Below are positions 44,220 through 53,416 of a DNA stretch of 64,000 bases, piece by piece. The translations under genes and the position numbers were made by a program. The stretch is from Methanosarcina baikalica (lineage in GTDB: Archaea > Halobacteriota > Methanosarcinia > Methanosarcinales > Methanosarcinaceae): contig NZ_JAVKPK010000005.1 of NCBI RefSeq assembly GCF_031461075.1, positions 19,881-83,880 of the forward strand, in the 5' to 3' direction. The notes beneath the pieces were generated by a model that made no database searches, was not told the DNA's origin, and saw nothing but the letters and a program-made list of their open reading frames with translations. Numbering within the stretch: the first letter of the stretch is position 1; each line of letters opens with the position of its first letter.

Positions 44220-44936
44220 TTAAGATACGAGTTTGAAAAGATAAAGCAGCAGAGGAACCAAAAAAACCGTAATTAAGCCAGAGATCCCAATTGCAAGCCC
44301 GCTCATCGCCCCTTCAGTTTCTCCAAGTTCTATTGCTCTCGTTGTCCCAAGAGCATGAGATGCAGTGCCAATTGCAATGCCGACTGCGACTTTATCTTTT
44401 ATTCGGAAGCAGCGGCAGATGAAAGGTCCCAGGACAGCACCTGTGATTCCGGTAATTACGATTGCAGCTACTGTTATTGCAGGCAGGCCTCCGATCTGTT
44501 TTGAAATCTCGATTCCTATAGGGGTGGTTACGGATTTTGGAGCCAGGGATTTACTTATGACCTCATCAAGCCCTAAAAGGCTGGAAAGGGCCAGAATGCT
44601 TGAAATTCCAGCTATACAACCTGCACTTATGCCTGCAAGGATCGGAAGGGCATTACTTTTCAGCAACCTGATTGTTTTATAAAGAGGCACTGCAAGAACT
44701 ACGGTTGCAGGCCCGAGAAAGAAGGAAATGTAATCTCCTCCAAGGTTGTAAGTCTCGAAATCGATTCCGAAATAAAAGAGAAAAACCATTACAAGTATGG
44801 AAGCCACAAGCAGGGGGTTAAGGATGGAAAGCCGGGTTTTCTTATACAGCAGAGTGCCTACCTGGAAAGCTATTAAAGAGAGTAAGACCCCGAACAGGGG
44901 CCTCTTGATAAATTCATTTAGAAAATATATCTGCAC
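44220..44936 (-). CDS. lrgB: LrgB/CidB family membrane protein
   Basis: 238 residues, about seven helices, with FFLGPATVVLAVPLYK, KSVTTPIGIEISKQIGG and GIGTASHALGTTRAIELGETEGAM, the conserved LrgB blocks. In bacteria LrgAB modulates murein hydrolase export or acts as a pyruvate/glycolate transporter; lacking murein, the archaeal version more likely transports small organic acids (inference). GTG start with SD GAGGTGA. It follows lrgA by 23 bases. Confidence 0.93.
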   Translation of the reverse strand: MQIYFLNEFIKRPLFGVLLSLIAFQVGTLLYKKTRLSILNPLLVASILVMVFLFYFGIDFETYNLGGDYISFFLGPATVVLAVPLYKTIRLLKSNALPILAGISAGCIAGISSILALSSLLGLDEVISKSLAPKSVTTPIGIEISKQIGGLPAITVAAIVITGITGAVLGPFICRCFRIKDKVAVGIAIGTASHALGTTRAIELGETEGAMSGLAIGISGLITVFLVPLLLYLFKLVS

Positions 44937-44959
44937 TTCAGTTCACCTCTTCTGCCCTA

Positions 44960-45379
44960 TCATTCAGACCTGTGCGTTATCGTTTTTATTTCAGGTGAGC
45001 TTTCATTTTCCCCGAAACAGGCTGCTTTTACCGGCTTTTTCCCGAGGGACTTTTTAACGAATTCCACTGTAAGCCCTGTCACACCCAGTGTTACAACGGT
45101 AGAAATAAGTGAAACCTCAAGAATTGCAGTCCATTTTCCTTCAAGCAGGGAAAAACAGGTTATAAGGCTGACCCCTGCAGGGAGAAAGAAAAAAGCCAGG
45201 TTATCAAGCAAAAAATCACTTATTTTGCCTATCATCTTGAGTTTAATTATGCCAGTATACAGGCCTAAGAAAAGGATGAGCATTCCCACGACGTTACCTG
45301 GAATCAGCAGCCCTGATATTTTCTGTAGCAGTTCGCCCAGGAAATATATGATCAGAATAATTGAGAACTCTTTTAGCAA
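44960..45379 (-). CDS. lrgA: LrgA/CidA holin-like membrane protein
   Basis: 139 residues, four hydrophobic helices (LLIPGNVVGMLILFLGLYTG; FFLPAGVSLITCFSLLEG). TTG start (LLKEFSII) supported by GGAGGAAA upstream. The pair with lrgB on the same strand is the standard arrangement. The C-terminus is polar (GENESSPEIKTITH). Confidence 0.92.
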   Translation of the reverse strand: MLKEFSIILIIYFLGELLQKISGLLIPGNVVGMLILFLGLYTGIIKLKMIGKISDFLLDNLAFFFLPAGVSLITCFSLLEGKWTAILEVSLISTVVTLGVTGLTVEFVKKSLGKKPVKAACFGENESSPEIKTITHRSE

Positions 45380-45589
45380 GGTTTGTTTTTCCTCCGCCTG
45401 ATTGAAACGGAACTACAAAATCTCCTTATATATATCTTTCCTGAGCCAGAAGATTTTTTATTTTATAGCTTCTTTGCGCGTAAGCAGGACACATAAGGTT
45501 TTCCAGTAAGAAATACAATTTTTAAAAAGTCCCGTGGTGAAGAAACTCCAGGGAATAGTATGTGAGACAATAAATTCATATTGCGCAAA

Positions 45590-45610
45590 CCCCTATTTTC
45601 ATAGGGGGAT
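45590..45610 (+). promoter_or_regulatory. Hairpin overlapping the nifS ribosome binding site
   Basis: CCCCTAT (45590-45596) and ATAGGGG (45601-45607) form a perfect 7-bp stem with loop TTTC. The 3' arm is part of the GGGGGAT SD (45604-45610) that serves the nifS ATG at 45615. When folded, the ribosome site would be hidden, which suggests translational control. Confidence 0.5.
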
Positions 45611-45614
45611 TCTG

Positions 45615-46805
45615 ATGGGAGAAAAGCGCTTTGTTTACATGGACCACGCAGCTACTACTTTCACAAAATCTGAAGTAATTGAAGCTATGCTGCCTTTTTT
45701 GAAAGAACATTTCGGGAATCCTTCTTCTCTGTACTCAATAGGAAGAGAAGGCAAAGAGGCAATCGAAACCGCCCGTGAGCAGCTTGCAAAGGCTATAGGG
45801 GCTAATCCTGAAGAGATATATTTCACTTCAGGGGGGACTGAGTCCGATAACTGGGCTATCAAGGGAACAGCCTTTGCAAGACGAAAAAAAGGAAAACATA
45901 TCATCACTACGCCAATAGAACATCACGCAGTGCTCTACCCCTGCGAATACCTGCAAACAAAGGGTTTTGATGTGACTTACCTGCCTGTAGACAGGTACGG
46001 GCTTGTAGATCCTTCAGAGGTGGAAGCTGCAGTCAGGAAGGATACTATCTTTATCTCGGTTATGTACGCCAATAATGAAATCGGGACTATAGAACCGATT
46101 CCTGAAATAGGTGAGATTGCGAAGGAGCATGGGATTCCTTTTCATACAGATGCTGTACAGGTTATAGGTAAAATCCCCCTCGATATGAAGCAGAAAGATA
46201 GGAATGTAGACATGCTTTCCCTTTCTTCCCATAAGTTCTACGGGCCGAAAGGAATTGGAGCCCTTTATCTGCGGGAAGGGACGGAAATTGAGAATTACAT
46301 GCATGGAGGCGGCCAGGAGCGAAAAAAGCGAGCAGGAACCGAGAACGTCGCAGGTATCGTAGGCCTGGGAAAAGCAATAGAGCTTGCAACAGCAAATCTG
46401 GAGAAGCACAATGAGAGGACAAAAAAAATGAGAGACCGTCTCCTTGCCGGAATCCTGGAAATTCCTGACTGCATGTTGAACGGGCACCCAGAAAAGCGTC
46501 TTCCGGACAACCTGAACTTCAGTTTTGAGTACATTGAAGGTGAATCTCTTCTTCTCATGCTCGATCAGAGGGGAATCTGCAGCTCTACAGGCAGCGCCTG
46601 TTCTTCAGGCTCTCTTGAACCCTCGCATGTGCTCAGGGCAATAGGGCTGCCTCCGGAAATAGCTCAGGGTTCCCTTCGCCTGACCCTAGGAGATGAAAAC
46701 TCCGAAGAAGACGTTGATTATGTACTGGAAGTGTTGCCTGAAATCGTTGGAAAGCTGAGGGCTATGTCTCCTTTCTATAAACCAACAACTGCATGTGAGA
46801 AATAA
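45615..46805 (+). CDS. nifS: Cysteine desulfurase (NifS/IscS)
   Basis: 396 residues from ATG 45615; the frame is open from 45534, but the family starts at KRFVYMDHAATTF. PLP-binding Lys (about 207) in SSHKFYGPKG, upstream HTDAVQ, and active Cys (about 329) in STGSACSSGS are all present. Some archaeal homologues lack the lysine, so this copy looks catalytically complete. It takes sulfur from cysteine for Fe-S assembly. The stop overlaps the extended frame of nifU; the likely nifU start is 40 bases downstream. Confidence 0.95.
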   Translation: MGEKRFVYMDHAATTFTKSEVIEAMLPFLKEHFGNPSSLYSIGREGKEAIETAREQLAKAIGANPEEIYFTSGGTESDNWAIKGTAFARRKKGKHIITTPIEHHAVLYPCEYLQTKGFDVTYLPVDRYGLVDPSEVEAAVRKDTIFISVMYANNEIGTIEPIPEIGEIAKEHGIPFHTDAVQVIGKIPLDMKQKDRNVDMLSLSSHKFYGPKGIGALYLREGTEIENYMHGGGQERKKRAGTENVAGIVGLGKAIELATANLEKHNERTKKMRDRLLAGILEIPDCMLNGHPEKRLPDNLNFSFEYIEGESLLLMLDQRGICSSTGSACSSGSLEPSHVLRAIGLPPEIAQGSLRLTLGDENSEEDVDYVLEVLPEIVGKLRAMSPFYKPTTACEK

Positions 46806-46845
46806 GTCGAAAGCGTATAAGAATGTAATAAATGTGGGGAATTTT

Positions 46846-47235
46846 GTGTATAATAAAAAAGTTATGGACCATTTCATGAACCCGAGAAACGTAGGGGAAA
46901 TTGAGGATGCTGACGGCATTGGAGAAGCCGGAAACCCGCACGGGGATCACATGAAAATTTTCCTGAAAATCCGGGATGATAGAATCGAAGACGTGAAGTT
47001 CAAGACTTTCGGTTGTGCAGCAGCAATTGCGTCCAGTAGCATGGCAACTGAGCTGATAAAAGGCAAAACCCTTAAAGAAGCCTGGGAGCTTACAAACGAC
47101 GCAGTAGCTGAAGCCCTTGAAGGGCTGCCTCCCGGAAAACTGGAGTGTTCAGTCGTTTCCAGGGAAGCTATCCACAGCGCAATCAGCGAATACCGCAAAA
47201 AGCAGGGCCTTGAACCCCTTCCAGAGCAGAAATGA
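46846..47235 (+). CDS. nifU: NifU/IscU-type Fe-S scaffold, first Cys replaced
   Basis: 129 residues from GTG 46846 (GGGGA 6 bases upstream), giving the family N-terminus VYNKKVMDHFMNPRNVG. Of the three scaffold cysteines, the second (KTFGCAAAIASSS) and third (LPPGKLECS) are present. The first, normally in a G-x-P-x-C-G-D motif, is GNPHGDHMK here: His in place of Cys, one residue shorter, Asp kept. It may ligate a cluster with His or have another role. Cotranscribed with nifS. Confidence 0.92.
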   Translation: MYNKKVMDHFMNPRNVGEIEDADGIGEAGNPHGDHMKIFLKIRDDRIEDVKFKTFGCAAAIASSSMATELIKGKTLKEAWELTNDAVAEALEGLPPGKLECSVVSREAIHSAISEYRKKQGLEPLPEQK

Positions 47236-47385
47236 AAGTAAACTCGAATCCTGGAGGTTTACTGAGAAGCCATAGGCCTGCTGAGAAGCTAATTACCTTA
47301 CCCAAATCCACTCAATGAGACAGTTGAAAAGCCTTCCATATCTCCTTATCGTAAACTTGATCTGGTATCTTCGAGATGATACCTT

Positions 47386-48372
47386 ATGAAAAAAATCGGG
47401 ATCATAATCACTGACCCGGAAGACTGGACAGCGCGGGCACTTATGAATGAAGCGAGGAAAAAAGGTTTTTCTCCTTTTGCTCTGGATCTCAGGGCCGCAG
47501 AGGTCGACATAAATGCGACAGCTGCTAAATCGGCAGCCAGAAAATCGACGGTTGCCTTTAAAATAAGAGATATAAATCTCTGTGACCTTGATGCCATCAT
47601 TGTAAGGGATGCAGGTGCAGGAACCTTTGAAGGAGTATCTTTCAGGTTTGATATCCTGCGGGAACTGGAAGCCGAAGGCCTCCTGGTTATTAACTCTCCT
47701 GAGGCTATCAGAAATGCCGCAAATAAATACCATGCTTCCTATCTCCTGGAAAAAGCCGGACTCTCTACACCCAAAACAATAGCAGTGCAGAGTATAGAGG
47801 CGGCCCTTGAAGCAATATCAGGGTTCGAAGATGCTGTCATAAAGCCTGTATTCGGGTATAAGGGAAAGGACATTGCAAGAGTTAAGGATGGGGAAATCCG
47901 GTTTTCGGATAGGAAAGCGGAACCCTTATCCCTGAAAGCGAATCTTCAAAAGCTGCTTGAAGAGAGAGGGATGTTATATATCCAGAAGTTCATAGAGAAC
48001 CCTGGAAGGGATATCAGAGCCTTTGTTGTTGGAGGTACTGCTATCGGGGCCATTTACCGTAAAGCTGCATCTGGTTCCTGGGTTAATAACCTGAGCCAGG
48101 GAGGAAGTGCAGACCGTTGTGTGCTTACGGAAGAACAAAAAGAAATTGCAGAAAAGGCTTCTCTTGCAATAGGCACGGCTTTTGCAGGTGTTGACATTAT
48201 AGAAAATTTGACGAACAATCTTAACAAAGAAATTTACAGTTGTTACAGCAATGCAAAAGAGAAATCTCTAGTCCTCGAGGTCAATGGAACACCATCAGGA
48301 AAAGGTATTTTTGATGCATGGGGCATAAACCCTGCCGGATATATTCTGGAGTACATAGAACAAAGTTTATGA
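47386..48372 (+). CDS. mptN: RimK-like ATP-grasp ligase, probable tetrahydromethanopterin:glutamate ligase (MptN-like)
   Basis: 328 residues. An ATP-grasp domain with VIKPVFGYKGKDIARV, LYIQKFIENPGRDIRAFVVGG, AGVDII and LEVNGTPSGKG; the first ~90 residues form the preATP domain. RimK-family ligases add glutamate. In Methanosarcina the MptN member converts tetrahydromethanopterin to tetrahydrosarcinapterin, while a paralogue (CofF) caps F420; MptN is the likelier reading but is not certain. It lies 150 bases after nifU. Confidence 0.8.
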   Translation: MKKIGIIITDPEDWTARALMNEARKKGFSPFALDLRAAEVDINATAAKSAARKSTVAFKIRDINLCDLDAIIVRDAGAGTFEGVSFRFDILRELEAEGLLVINSPEAIRNAANKYHASYLLEKAGLSTPKTIAVQSIEAALEAISGFEDAVIKPVFGYKGKDIARVKDGEIRFSDRKAEPLSLKANLQKLLEERGMLYIQKFIENPGRDIRAFVVGGTAIGAIYRKAASGSWVNNLSQGGSADRCVLTEEQKEIAEKASLAIGTAFAGVDIIENLTNNLNKEIYSCYSNAKEKSLVLEVNGTPSGKGIFDAWGINPAGYILEYIEQSL

Positions 48373-48437
48373 AAAAAATTATAAATGACATCAGTCATAA
48401 ATAATATCATGCGAGTTTTAGAAAGAGTTTGAAAGAT

Positions 48438-48563
48438 GAGCTGATCCCAAAACCATTTTATTCTCAATCAGTAAAAGTTTCAGGAATAATTGTCATGATC
48501 AGAAATCTTGATTATTCAGAATACGAGATTAAGAGAAGCAATTTTGAGTTTTGAGATCAACTT
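48438..48563 (+). mobile_element. MITE-2 copy, ~126 bp
   Basis: Left end GAGCTGATCCCAAAACC, right end AGTTTTGAGATCAACTT. The interior closely matches copies at 30763 and 31553 (CTCAATCAGTAAAAGTTTCAG; ATTATTCAGAATACGAGATT). It lies between the mptN-like and pth2 genes. Confidence 0.88.
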
Positions 48564-48704
48564 GATAACATTTACTTTGAGACCGGATCTGCCATATAAA
48601 TGGTCTGAACAGGGATATAAAAATCGATGTTCAAAGCAGACCCGGATAGCCACACCGAAAACATTTAAGAAATAGGCGGACCTTGAATAAACCCGAGGCA
48701 AAGG

Positions 48705-49052
48705 ATGAGTGAATATAAACAGTGTATAGTTACCCGGGACGACCTGAAGCTTTCCAAAGGCAAGTTTGCAGTACAGGTAGCCCACGCTGCCATTTCTGCT
48801 GCAGAATGGGCAAACAAAGGCGATCTTGAAAAATGGAAAGAAGGCGGGCAGAAAAAAGTTGTCCTGAAAGTTCCCACCCTTAAAGACCTTTACGAGCTTA
48901 AAGAAAAGGCTCGACGGGAAGGACTTCCTACTGCTCTTATACAGGACGCAGGGTTTACGGAAATTCCGTCGGGAACAGTCACAGTTCTTGGAATCGGGCC
49001 GGCAAAAGAAGAAATTATAGACAAAGTTACGCGGGACCTTAAACTTGTTTAA
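48705..49052 (+). CDS. pth2: Peptidyl-tRNA hydrolase, archaeal type (Pth2)
   Basis: 115 residues, full length. KQCIVTRDDLKLSKGKFAVQVAHAAISAA contains the conserved Lys/Gln/His/Ala core, and LIQDAGFTEIPSGTVTVLGIGPA is the other signature. It recycles peptidyl-tRNA released from stalled ribosomes. GAGGCAAAGG upstream provides the SD. Confidence 0.96.
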   Translation: MSEYKQCIVTRDDLKLSKGKFAVQVAHAAISAAEWANKGDLEKWKEGGQKKVVLKVPTLKDLYELKEKARREGLPTALIQDAGFTEIPSGTVTVLGIGPAKEEIIDKVTRDLKLV

Positions 49053-49184
49053 GTGCCGGAAATCTGAAAACCAGGTTTTGAAAGCCTGCATTAAAACGAA
49101 GCTGAGCAGAGGCTATCTATATGATATCCTGTTTGATAGGTCAGGAAAGAGGTTCTGCCTGTGTTCTTGTTCAGGAGGGGACCA

Positions 49185-50426
49185 ATGAGGGATTCAAGGG
49201 TTTCAGGAAAAAAGGCAGCCTCAATAACTGCTGTTTTATGCATATACGTTGTATTTGCCACAATGACCGGGGTACTGTCTTCGGATTCGATTGATAATTT
49301 TAAGGATGAGGTAAAAGGGTATATTTTTTCAGGACTGGACTCAAAAAGTCCGGAGAGCGTATTTACGCCTCAACCGACTTCATTTACTTTCCCGGCAATA
49401 CCCAAATATTCCCCCCGAAAAAGCGAACATGCTCCTATCCTGAGGACCCCGTTGCAGCCCGGCTTCTCCCTGAGCAGCAATTATCAGACCTCAGAATTTT
49501 TCCAGGGCGGAGTAAATTATATAAGAATCAATATCAAAAACGAAGGACGAAATCCTATCTTTATTGAGAGGTATGGGATTTCGGTTAATGCCTCCGAAAA
49601 CCGGATTTATTCGGAAGAATGTGGAGTTTTGCTTTCTCCCAGCGAAGAGCAAAATCTCGGAGTGATCGCAGTTCAGGTTCCTGAAGAAGAAAAAGCCAGC
49701 TTTAATATCGTCCTCTGGCTGCTCGCTTCGTCTTCGGAAGGCAAATGGCACGAATACGAGCCATATTCCCTTAAAGGATTTACTGCGGATCTTAAGCCAA
49801 TGCCCGAAAAATTTGCTCCGAAGTACGGATACAATCCTGCTTCTTACTTTGAAACCATAAACCGACTGGTGGAACCGGCCGAACCTGATGTTAGGGGTAA
49901 GGCAGCCGAAGTTGCTCGCGCATATCCGGGAGCATACAATATTTATCAGGTATGTGCTCTCTTTGACATGGTAAAAGAGGAAATTGAATACGTCAGTGAT
50001 CCCAGGGGTAACGATGTATGGGAGCCCGCCAACGTCACTCTGAGGATAGGAGCCGGAGACTGTGAGGACCAGGCAATTCTCCTCTCATCCATGATCGAGG
50101 CCGTTGGAGGCACAACCCGAATCTACCTGACCGACAGCCATGCCTTTGCAGCGGTCTATATGGGCAAAGGAACCGGTGCATCAGAAGCTGCAGTCGAAGG
50201 AGTTAGGGCTTACTACGGAAATGTCGATGTAAACTACCTGACTGATGAATACGGTTCCTGGTTGATGCTTGACCCGACTTCCAGCCTTTATGCAGGTGGA
50301 CTTCCCGGAAAAACGGCCCAGACAAAGGTTCATGCAGCCAGCGGAAACGAAACACATAGAAGCTGGACCTTCGTAAACACTAAAGAAATAAGAGCTATCG
50401 ACATCAGCCCTGGAGGGGCTCTATAA
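49185..50426 (+). CDS. Membrane-anchored transglutaminase-like protein
   Basis: 413 residues from ATG 49185, set by GGAGGGG 4 bases upstream. The signal anchor at about residues 14-32 (AASITAVLCIYVVFATMT) puts the body outside. A linker and a beta domain (about 70-210) precede a transglutaminase-like fold with Cys in AGDCEDQA, His in DSHAFA and Asp in LMLDPTS, a complete papain-like triad. It could be a protease or cross-linking enzyme at the surface; the substrate is unknown. Confidence 0.82.
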   Translation: MRDSRVSGKKAASITAVLCIYVVFATMTGVLSSDSIDNFKDEVKGYIFSGLDSKSPESVFTPQPTSFTFPAIPKYSPRKSEHAPILRTPLQPGFSLSSNYQTSEFFQGGVNYIRINIKNEGRNPIFIERYGISVNASENRIYSEECGVLLSPSEEQNLGVIAVQVPEEEKASFNIVLWLLASSSEGKWHEYEPYSLKGFTADLKPMPEKFAPKYGYNPASYFETINRLVEPAEPDVRGKAAEVARAYPGAYNIYQVCALFDMVKEEIEYVSDPRGNDVWEPANVTLRIGAGDCEDQAILLSSMIEAVGGTTRIYLTDSHAFAAVYMGKGTGASEAAVEGVRAYYGNVDVNYLTDEYGSWLMLDPTSSLYAGGLPGKTAQTKVHAASGNETHRSWTFVNTKEIRAIDISPGGAL

Positions 50427-50463
50427 TTTCGCCAAATACATAATAGAGGAGTGTATTCAACCC

Positions 50464-51780
50464 ATGCAAGTGCCGGAAATTGAAAAACAGATAGGGATAG
50501 ACATTTACTCCACGGGTACAGACGGCCTCGGAGGGCAGCTCCGCCAGGAAGTGGAGGACTTTATTGTTAAAGAGATCACTAATAGAGAGGAAGGAACGGA
50601 AGGAAAATACCTTGTTCTTGAGCTTATAAAGCACGACTGGGACACACACCACCTTACAAGGACTCTCTCAAAAATCCTGCAGATAAGCCAGAAGCGGATC
50701 AGCGTTGCAGGCACAAAGGACAAACGTGCACTCACAACGCAGAAAATCAGCATTTTTGATATTGATGCTTCTGAGATCGAAAAAATTCATTTAAAAGATA
50801 TCGAGCTGAAAGTCCTGGGACGCTCCCGAAAATCAGTAGAACTGGGGGACCTTTGGGGAAATGAGTTCATAATTACAATCCGGGATATAGCCGGCTCTCT
50901 AGAGGAAACCGGGGATCTGCTCGAAAAAACTACAAACGACATCCTGATTCAGGGAGGCGTACCTAATTTTTTTGGGGTTCAGCGTTTCGGCTCTGTTCGT
51001 CCTGTTACTCATTTGGTAGGAAAAGCCATTGTGGAAGGAGACTTTGAAAAAGCTGCCCTGCTTTATATTGCCGACTCTTTTCCTGCTGAGCCGGAAGAAA
51101 CAAAAAAAGCCCGCCAGTCCGTCAAAGAAACCCGCGATTTCAAGGAAGGCCTGAAAACCTATCCTCTCCGCCTTGGGCACGAAAGAGCGATGATGAACCA
51201 TCTGATAGCAAATCCGGATGACTTTGCAGGCTCTTTTCTAGTTCTCCCGAAAAACCTCTACAGGATGTTTGTGCACGGTTACCAGTCATATATATACAAT
51301 ATAATTATCTGCCGCAGGATAGAAAAAGGCATTCCCTTAAATCAGGCTGTAGAAGGCGATATTGTCTGTTTTAAGAACGATGTCGGCTTGCCTGACTCTT
51401 CAAAAACTGAAAAGGTTACGGCAGAGACGGTGAATGCTATGAACCGCCTGATAAAAAGAAATCGCGCCTTCATAACTGCTCCCCTCCCAGGCTATAACAC
51501 AGAATTTGCCTCAGGCATCCCGGGAGAAATAGAGCAAGAAGTTATTCAGGAACTCAAAGTCCCTCTAACAGGTTTCAATATAGAAGAAATCCCTGAAATG
51601 AGCTCTAAAGGGATCCGCAGGGAAGTCCTCTTGCAAGTGGAGCCAAAATTTGAGGTTGCAGAAGACGAACTGAATCCCGGAAAGTCAAAAGCAGTTCTGA
51701 AGTTTATGCTGCCTAAGGGGAGTTATGCAACAACCGTACTCCGGGAATACATGAAGGTAGACCCGTTGCAGATGAGCTGA
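50464..51780 (+). CDS. truD: tRNA pseudouridine synthase TruD
   Basis: 438 residues. SVAGTKDKRALTTQ contains the catalytic Asp (GTKDKRA), and NFFGVQRFGSVRP and HGYQSYIYN are TruD-specific motifs. It isomerises U13 in tRNA. The archaeal form carries an inserted domain, consistent with the length. SD GAGGAGTG lies about 10 bases upstream. It begins 37 bases after the transglutaminase-like gene, so a shared transcript is possible. Confidence 0.95.
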   Translation: MQVPEIEKQIGIDIYSTGTDGLGGQLRQEVEDFIVKEITNREEGTEGKYLVLELIKHDWDTHHLTRTLSKILQISQKRISVAGTKDKRALTTQKISIFDIDASEIEKIHLKDIELKVLGRSRKSVELGDLWGNEFIITIRDIAGSLEETGDLLEKTTNDILIQGGVPNFFGVQRFGSVRPVTHLVGKAIVEGDFEKAALLYIADSFPAEPEETKKARQSVKETRDFKEGLKTYPLRLGHERAMMNHLIANPDDFAGSFLVLPKNLYRMFVHGYQSYIYNIIICRRIEKGIPLNQAVEGDIVCFKNDVGLPDSSKTEKVTAETVNAMNRLIKRNRAFITAPLPGYNTEFASGIPGEIEQEVIQELKVPLTGFNIEEIPEMSSKGIRREVLLQVEPKFEVAEDELNPGKSKAVLKFMLPKGSYATTVLREYMKVDPLQMS

Positions 51781-51873
51781 AGACTGAAGAGGCCGGGGTG
51801 CGGTGAGGACATGTCCGTGCTTTCTGCATATGATTATCTCCAAACACCTGGTATTTAGCATCCATCCTGCAGA

Positions 51874-51892
51874 CGCTCGCAGAATGCGAGCG
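51874..51892. terminator. Strong hairpin downstream of truD
   Basis: CGCTCGCA-GAA-TGCGAGCG, a perfect 8-bp stem with a 3-base loop, about 95 bases after the truD stop. It is followed by an A-rich, not T-rich, stretch, so on the plus strand it is not a classical terminator; it may protect the transcript end or serve the convergent gene. Confidence 0.4.
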
Positions 51893-51989
51893 ACATTCCT
51901 GAAAAATGAAAAAAAGTGAAAGAATCTACATAAAGTCCAAGCAAGATACTCATACCTATCCAGATTGAAGATTCAGATTAAAATTTAAA

Positions 51990-53243
51990 TTAAGATTTAT
52001 TCATATAAAATGCTGCTGTTAATGTACTTAACAATGAAAAAACGAACTTAAGCTCTGGAATAGGCCTGGACTTCCGCACATCTCCGGCCGTTTTGTCAGT
52101 TTCTTCCGGTTCTTTATCTGTTTCTTCTGTTTTGTTATTTTTCTCTATATCTTCTGCTACTTCCTGTGCGGTTTCCATTTGAACGAATCCTTCATAACGG
52201 AATACAACAGGCACATCGTTAACTCCGATCTCTTTTCCCACCATGTCAAATACATCGTAAATATTGTCAAGAGTAGAATTATTAACTTCCGAGCCTTCCA
52301 GAATTCCTACTCCTATGCGATTCTCAATGCCCCAGCCATAGCTTACGACCGGCCCCTCCGGATACATATAAGGTTCCATATCGTTTCTTGCAAGTTTACA
52401 GATTGTATCGAGTTGATCGTACCATTCTCGCCTCTGATCTTCTATATAGAACTCGCCTTCTTTTCCGTAAGTGGCAATTAATGTATTTTCGCGTTGAGAT
52501 CCAATGCTTTTAAGCCCTAGTTTTGCAAATGTCCGGACCATTTCATTTTCATCGTTTAGAGCATCTGTGAGCGGCATAACTGCGCGCTTATCCCCGATTC
52601 TACCGAGAGCTTCAGCCGCGCGCACCCGGACGTTCGGATCTTCGTCACCAAGGGCCCGGATCAAAGGTTCCACGGCAGGTTCCCCCATCAGACCCAGAGA
52701 ATAACCCAGATCTGCATCAAGCTCAGGCTCTTCTTTTAGCGCCTGAATCATGGGCTGTATTGCTCTCTCATCTCCGATTCCTGCAAGGACTTGTACTGCT
52801 TCTCTCTGGAGAAAAACACTTTCGTTTTCATCCTGTAAAATCTTAATAAGGGGCTCTACGGCAGGTTTTCCGATTGCAATAAGAGCATTGTTTCCAGCTT
52901 GTTCGACTTCCCACTCTTCGTCCGTAAGCAGTCCGATAAGCGGTTCCACGGCTCTTTCGTCCTTTATCTTACCTAAGGTTACGGCTGCATTCTCCCGGAG
53001 CTCCGGATCTTCAACTCCAAGCGCCAGGATTAAAGGTTCAACTGCAGGTTCTCCAATTTCAACCAGGGCTTTTACGGAATCTGTTTTAACATTTAAGTCC
53101 GAAGCGCTAAGATTCCGGATTAAAGACTCCATTTCCGGCTCTTTTGGAATGGCACTGACTACATGGACTCCACAAAATAAAGATAATTGGATAATTATCA
53201 ATGTAAAAGCTGCAAAAGCAATCTTTAATTTACAAACTCTCAT
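51990..53243 (-). CDS. Secreted HEAT-repeat (PBS lyase-like) protein
   Basis: About 417 residues from ATG 53243 (GAGGG upstream); GTG 53258 would add a near-copy of the first five residues (MRVCK twice). A signal peptide (to about SAIPKEP) is followed by roughly seven HEAT/PBS-lyase repeats with the phrase AVEPLI-AL-DE. A mixed domain and a Glu/Asp/Thr-rich linker then lead to a C-terminal hydrophobic helix (FVFSLLSTLTAAFYM). It is probably surface-exposed and membrane-tethered, scaffolding other proteins. Confidence 0.85.
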   Translation of the reverse strand: MRVCKLKIAFAAFTLIIIQLSLFCGVHVVSAIPKEPEMESLIRNLSASDLNVKTDSVKALVEIGEPAVEPLILALGVEDPELRENAAVTLGKIKDERAVEPLIGLLTDEEWEVEQAGNNALIAIGKPAVEPLIKILQDENESVFLQREAVQVLAGIGDERAIQPMIQALKEEPELDADLGYSLGLMGEPAVEPLIRALGDEDPNVRVRAAEALGRIGDKRAVMPLTDALNDENEMVRTFAKLGLKSIGSQRENTLIATYGKEGEFYIEDQRREWYDQLDTICKLARNDMEPYMYPEGPVVSYGWGIENRIGVGILEGSEVNNSTLDNIYDVFDMVGKEIGVNDVPVVFRYEGFVQMETAQEVAEDIEKNNKTEETDKEPEETDKTAGDVRKSRPIPELKFVFSLLSTLTAAFYMNKS

Positions 53244-53416
53244 TTTACAGACCCTCACTTGATCACCAAATCAAATTTACAAAGCAAGCCGCATACAGGC
53301 CTCCTATAGCCACTTGTGAGAAAAATAAAATAAAAATGTAATTCAGCCAGGAAAATCTGGTCTGAAACTAAAATTTATCCGGGTTAAACTGTCAGAGGAT
53401 GATTTAAACTGGGTTT

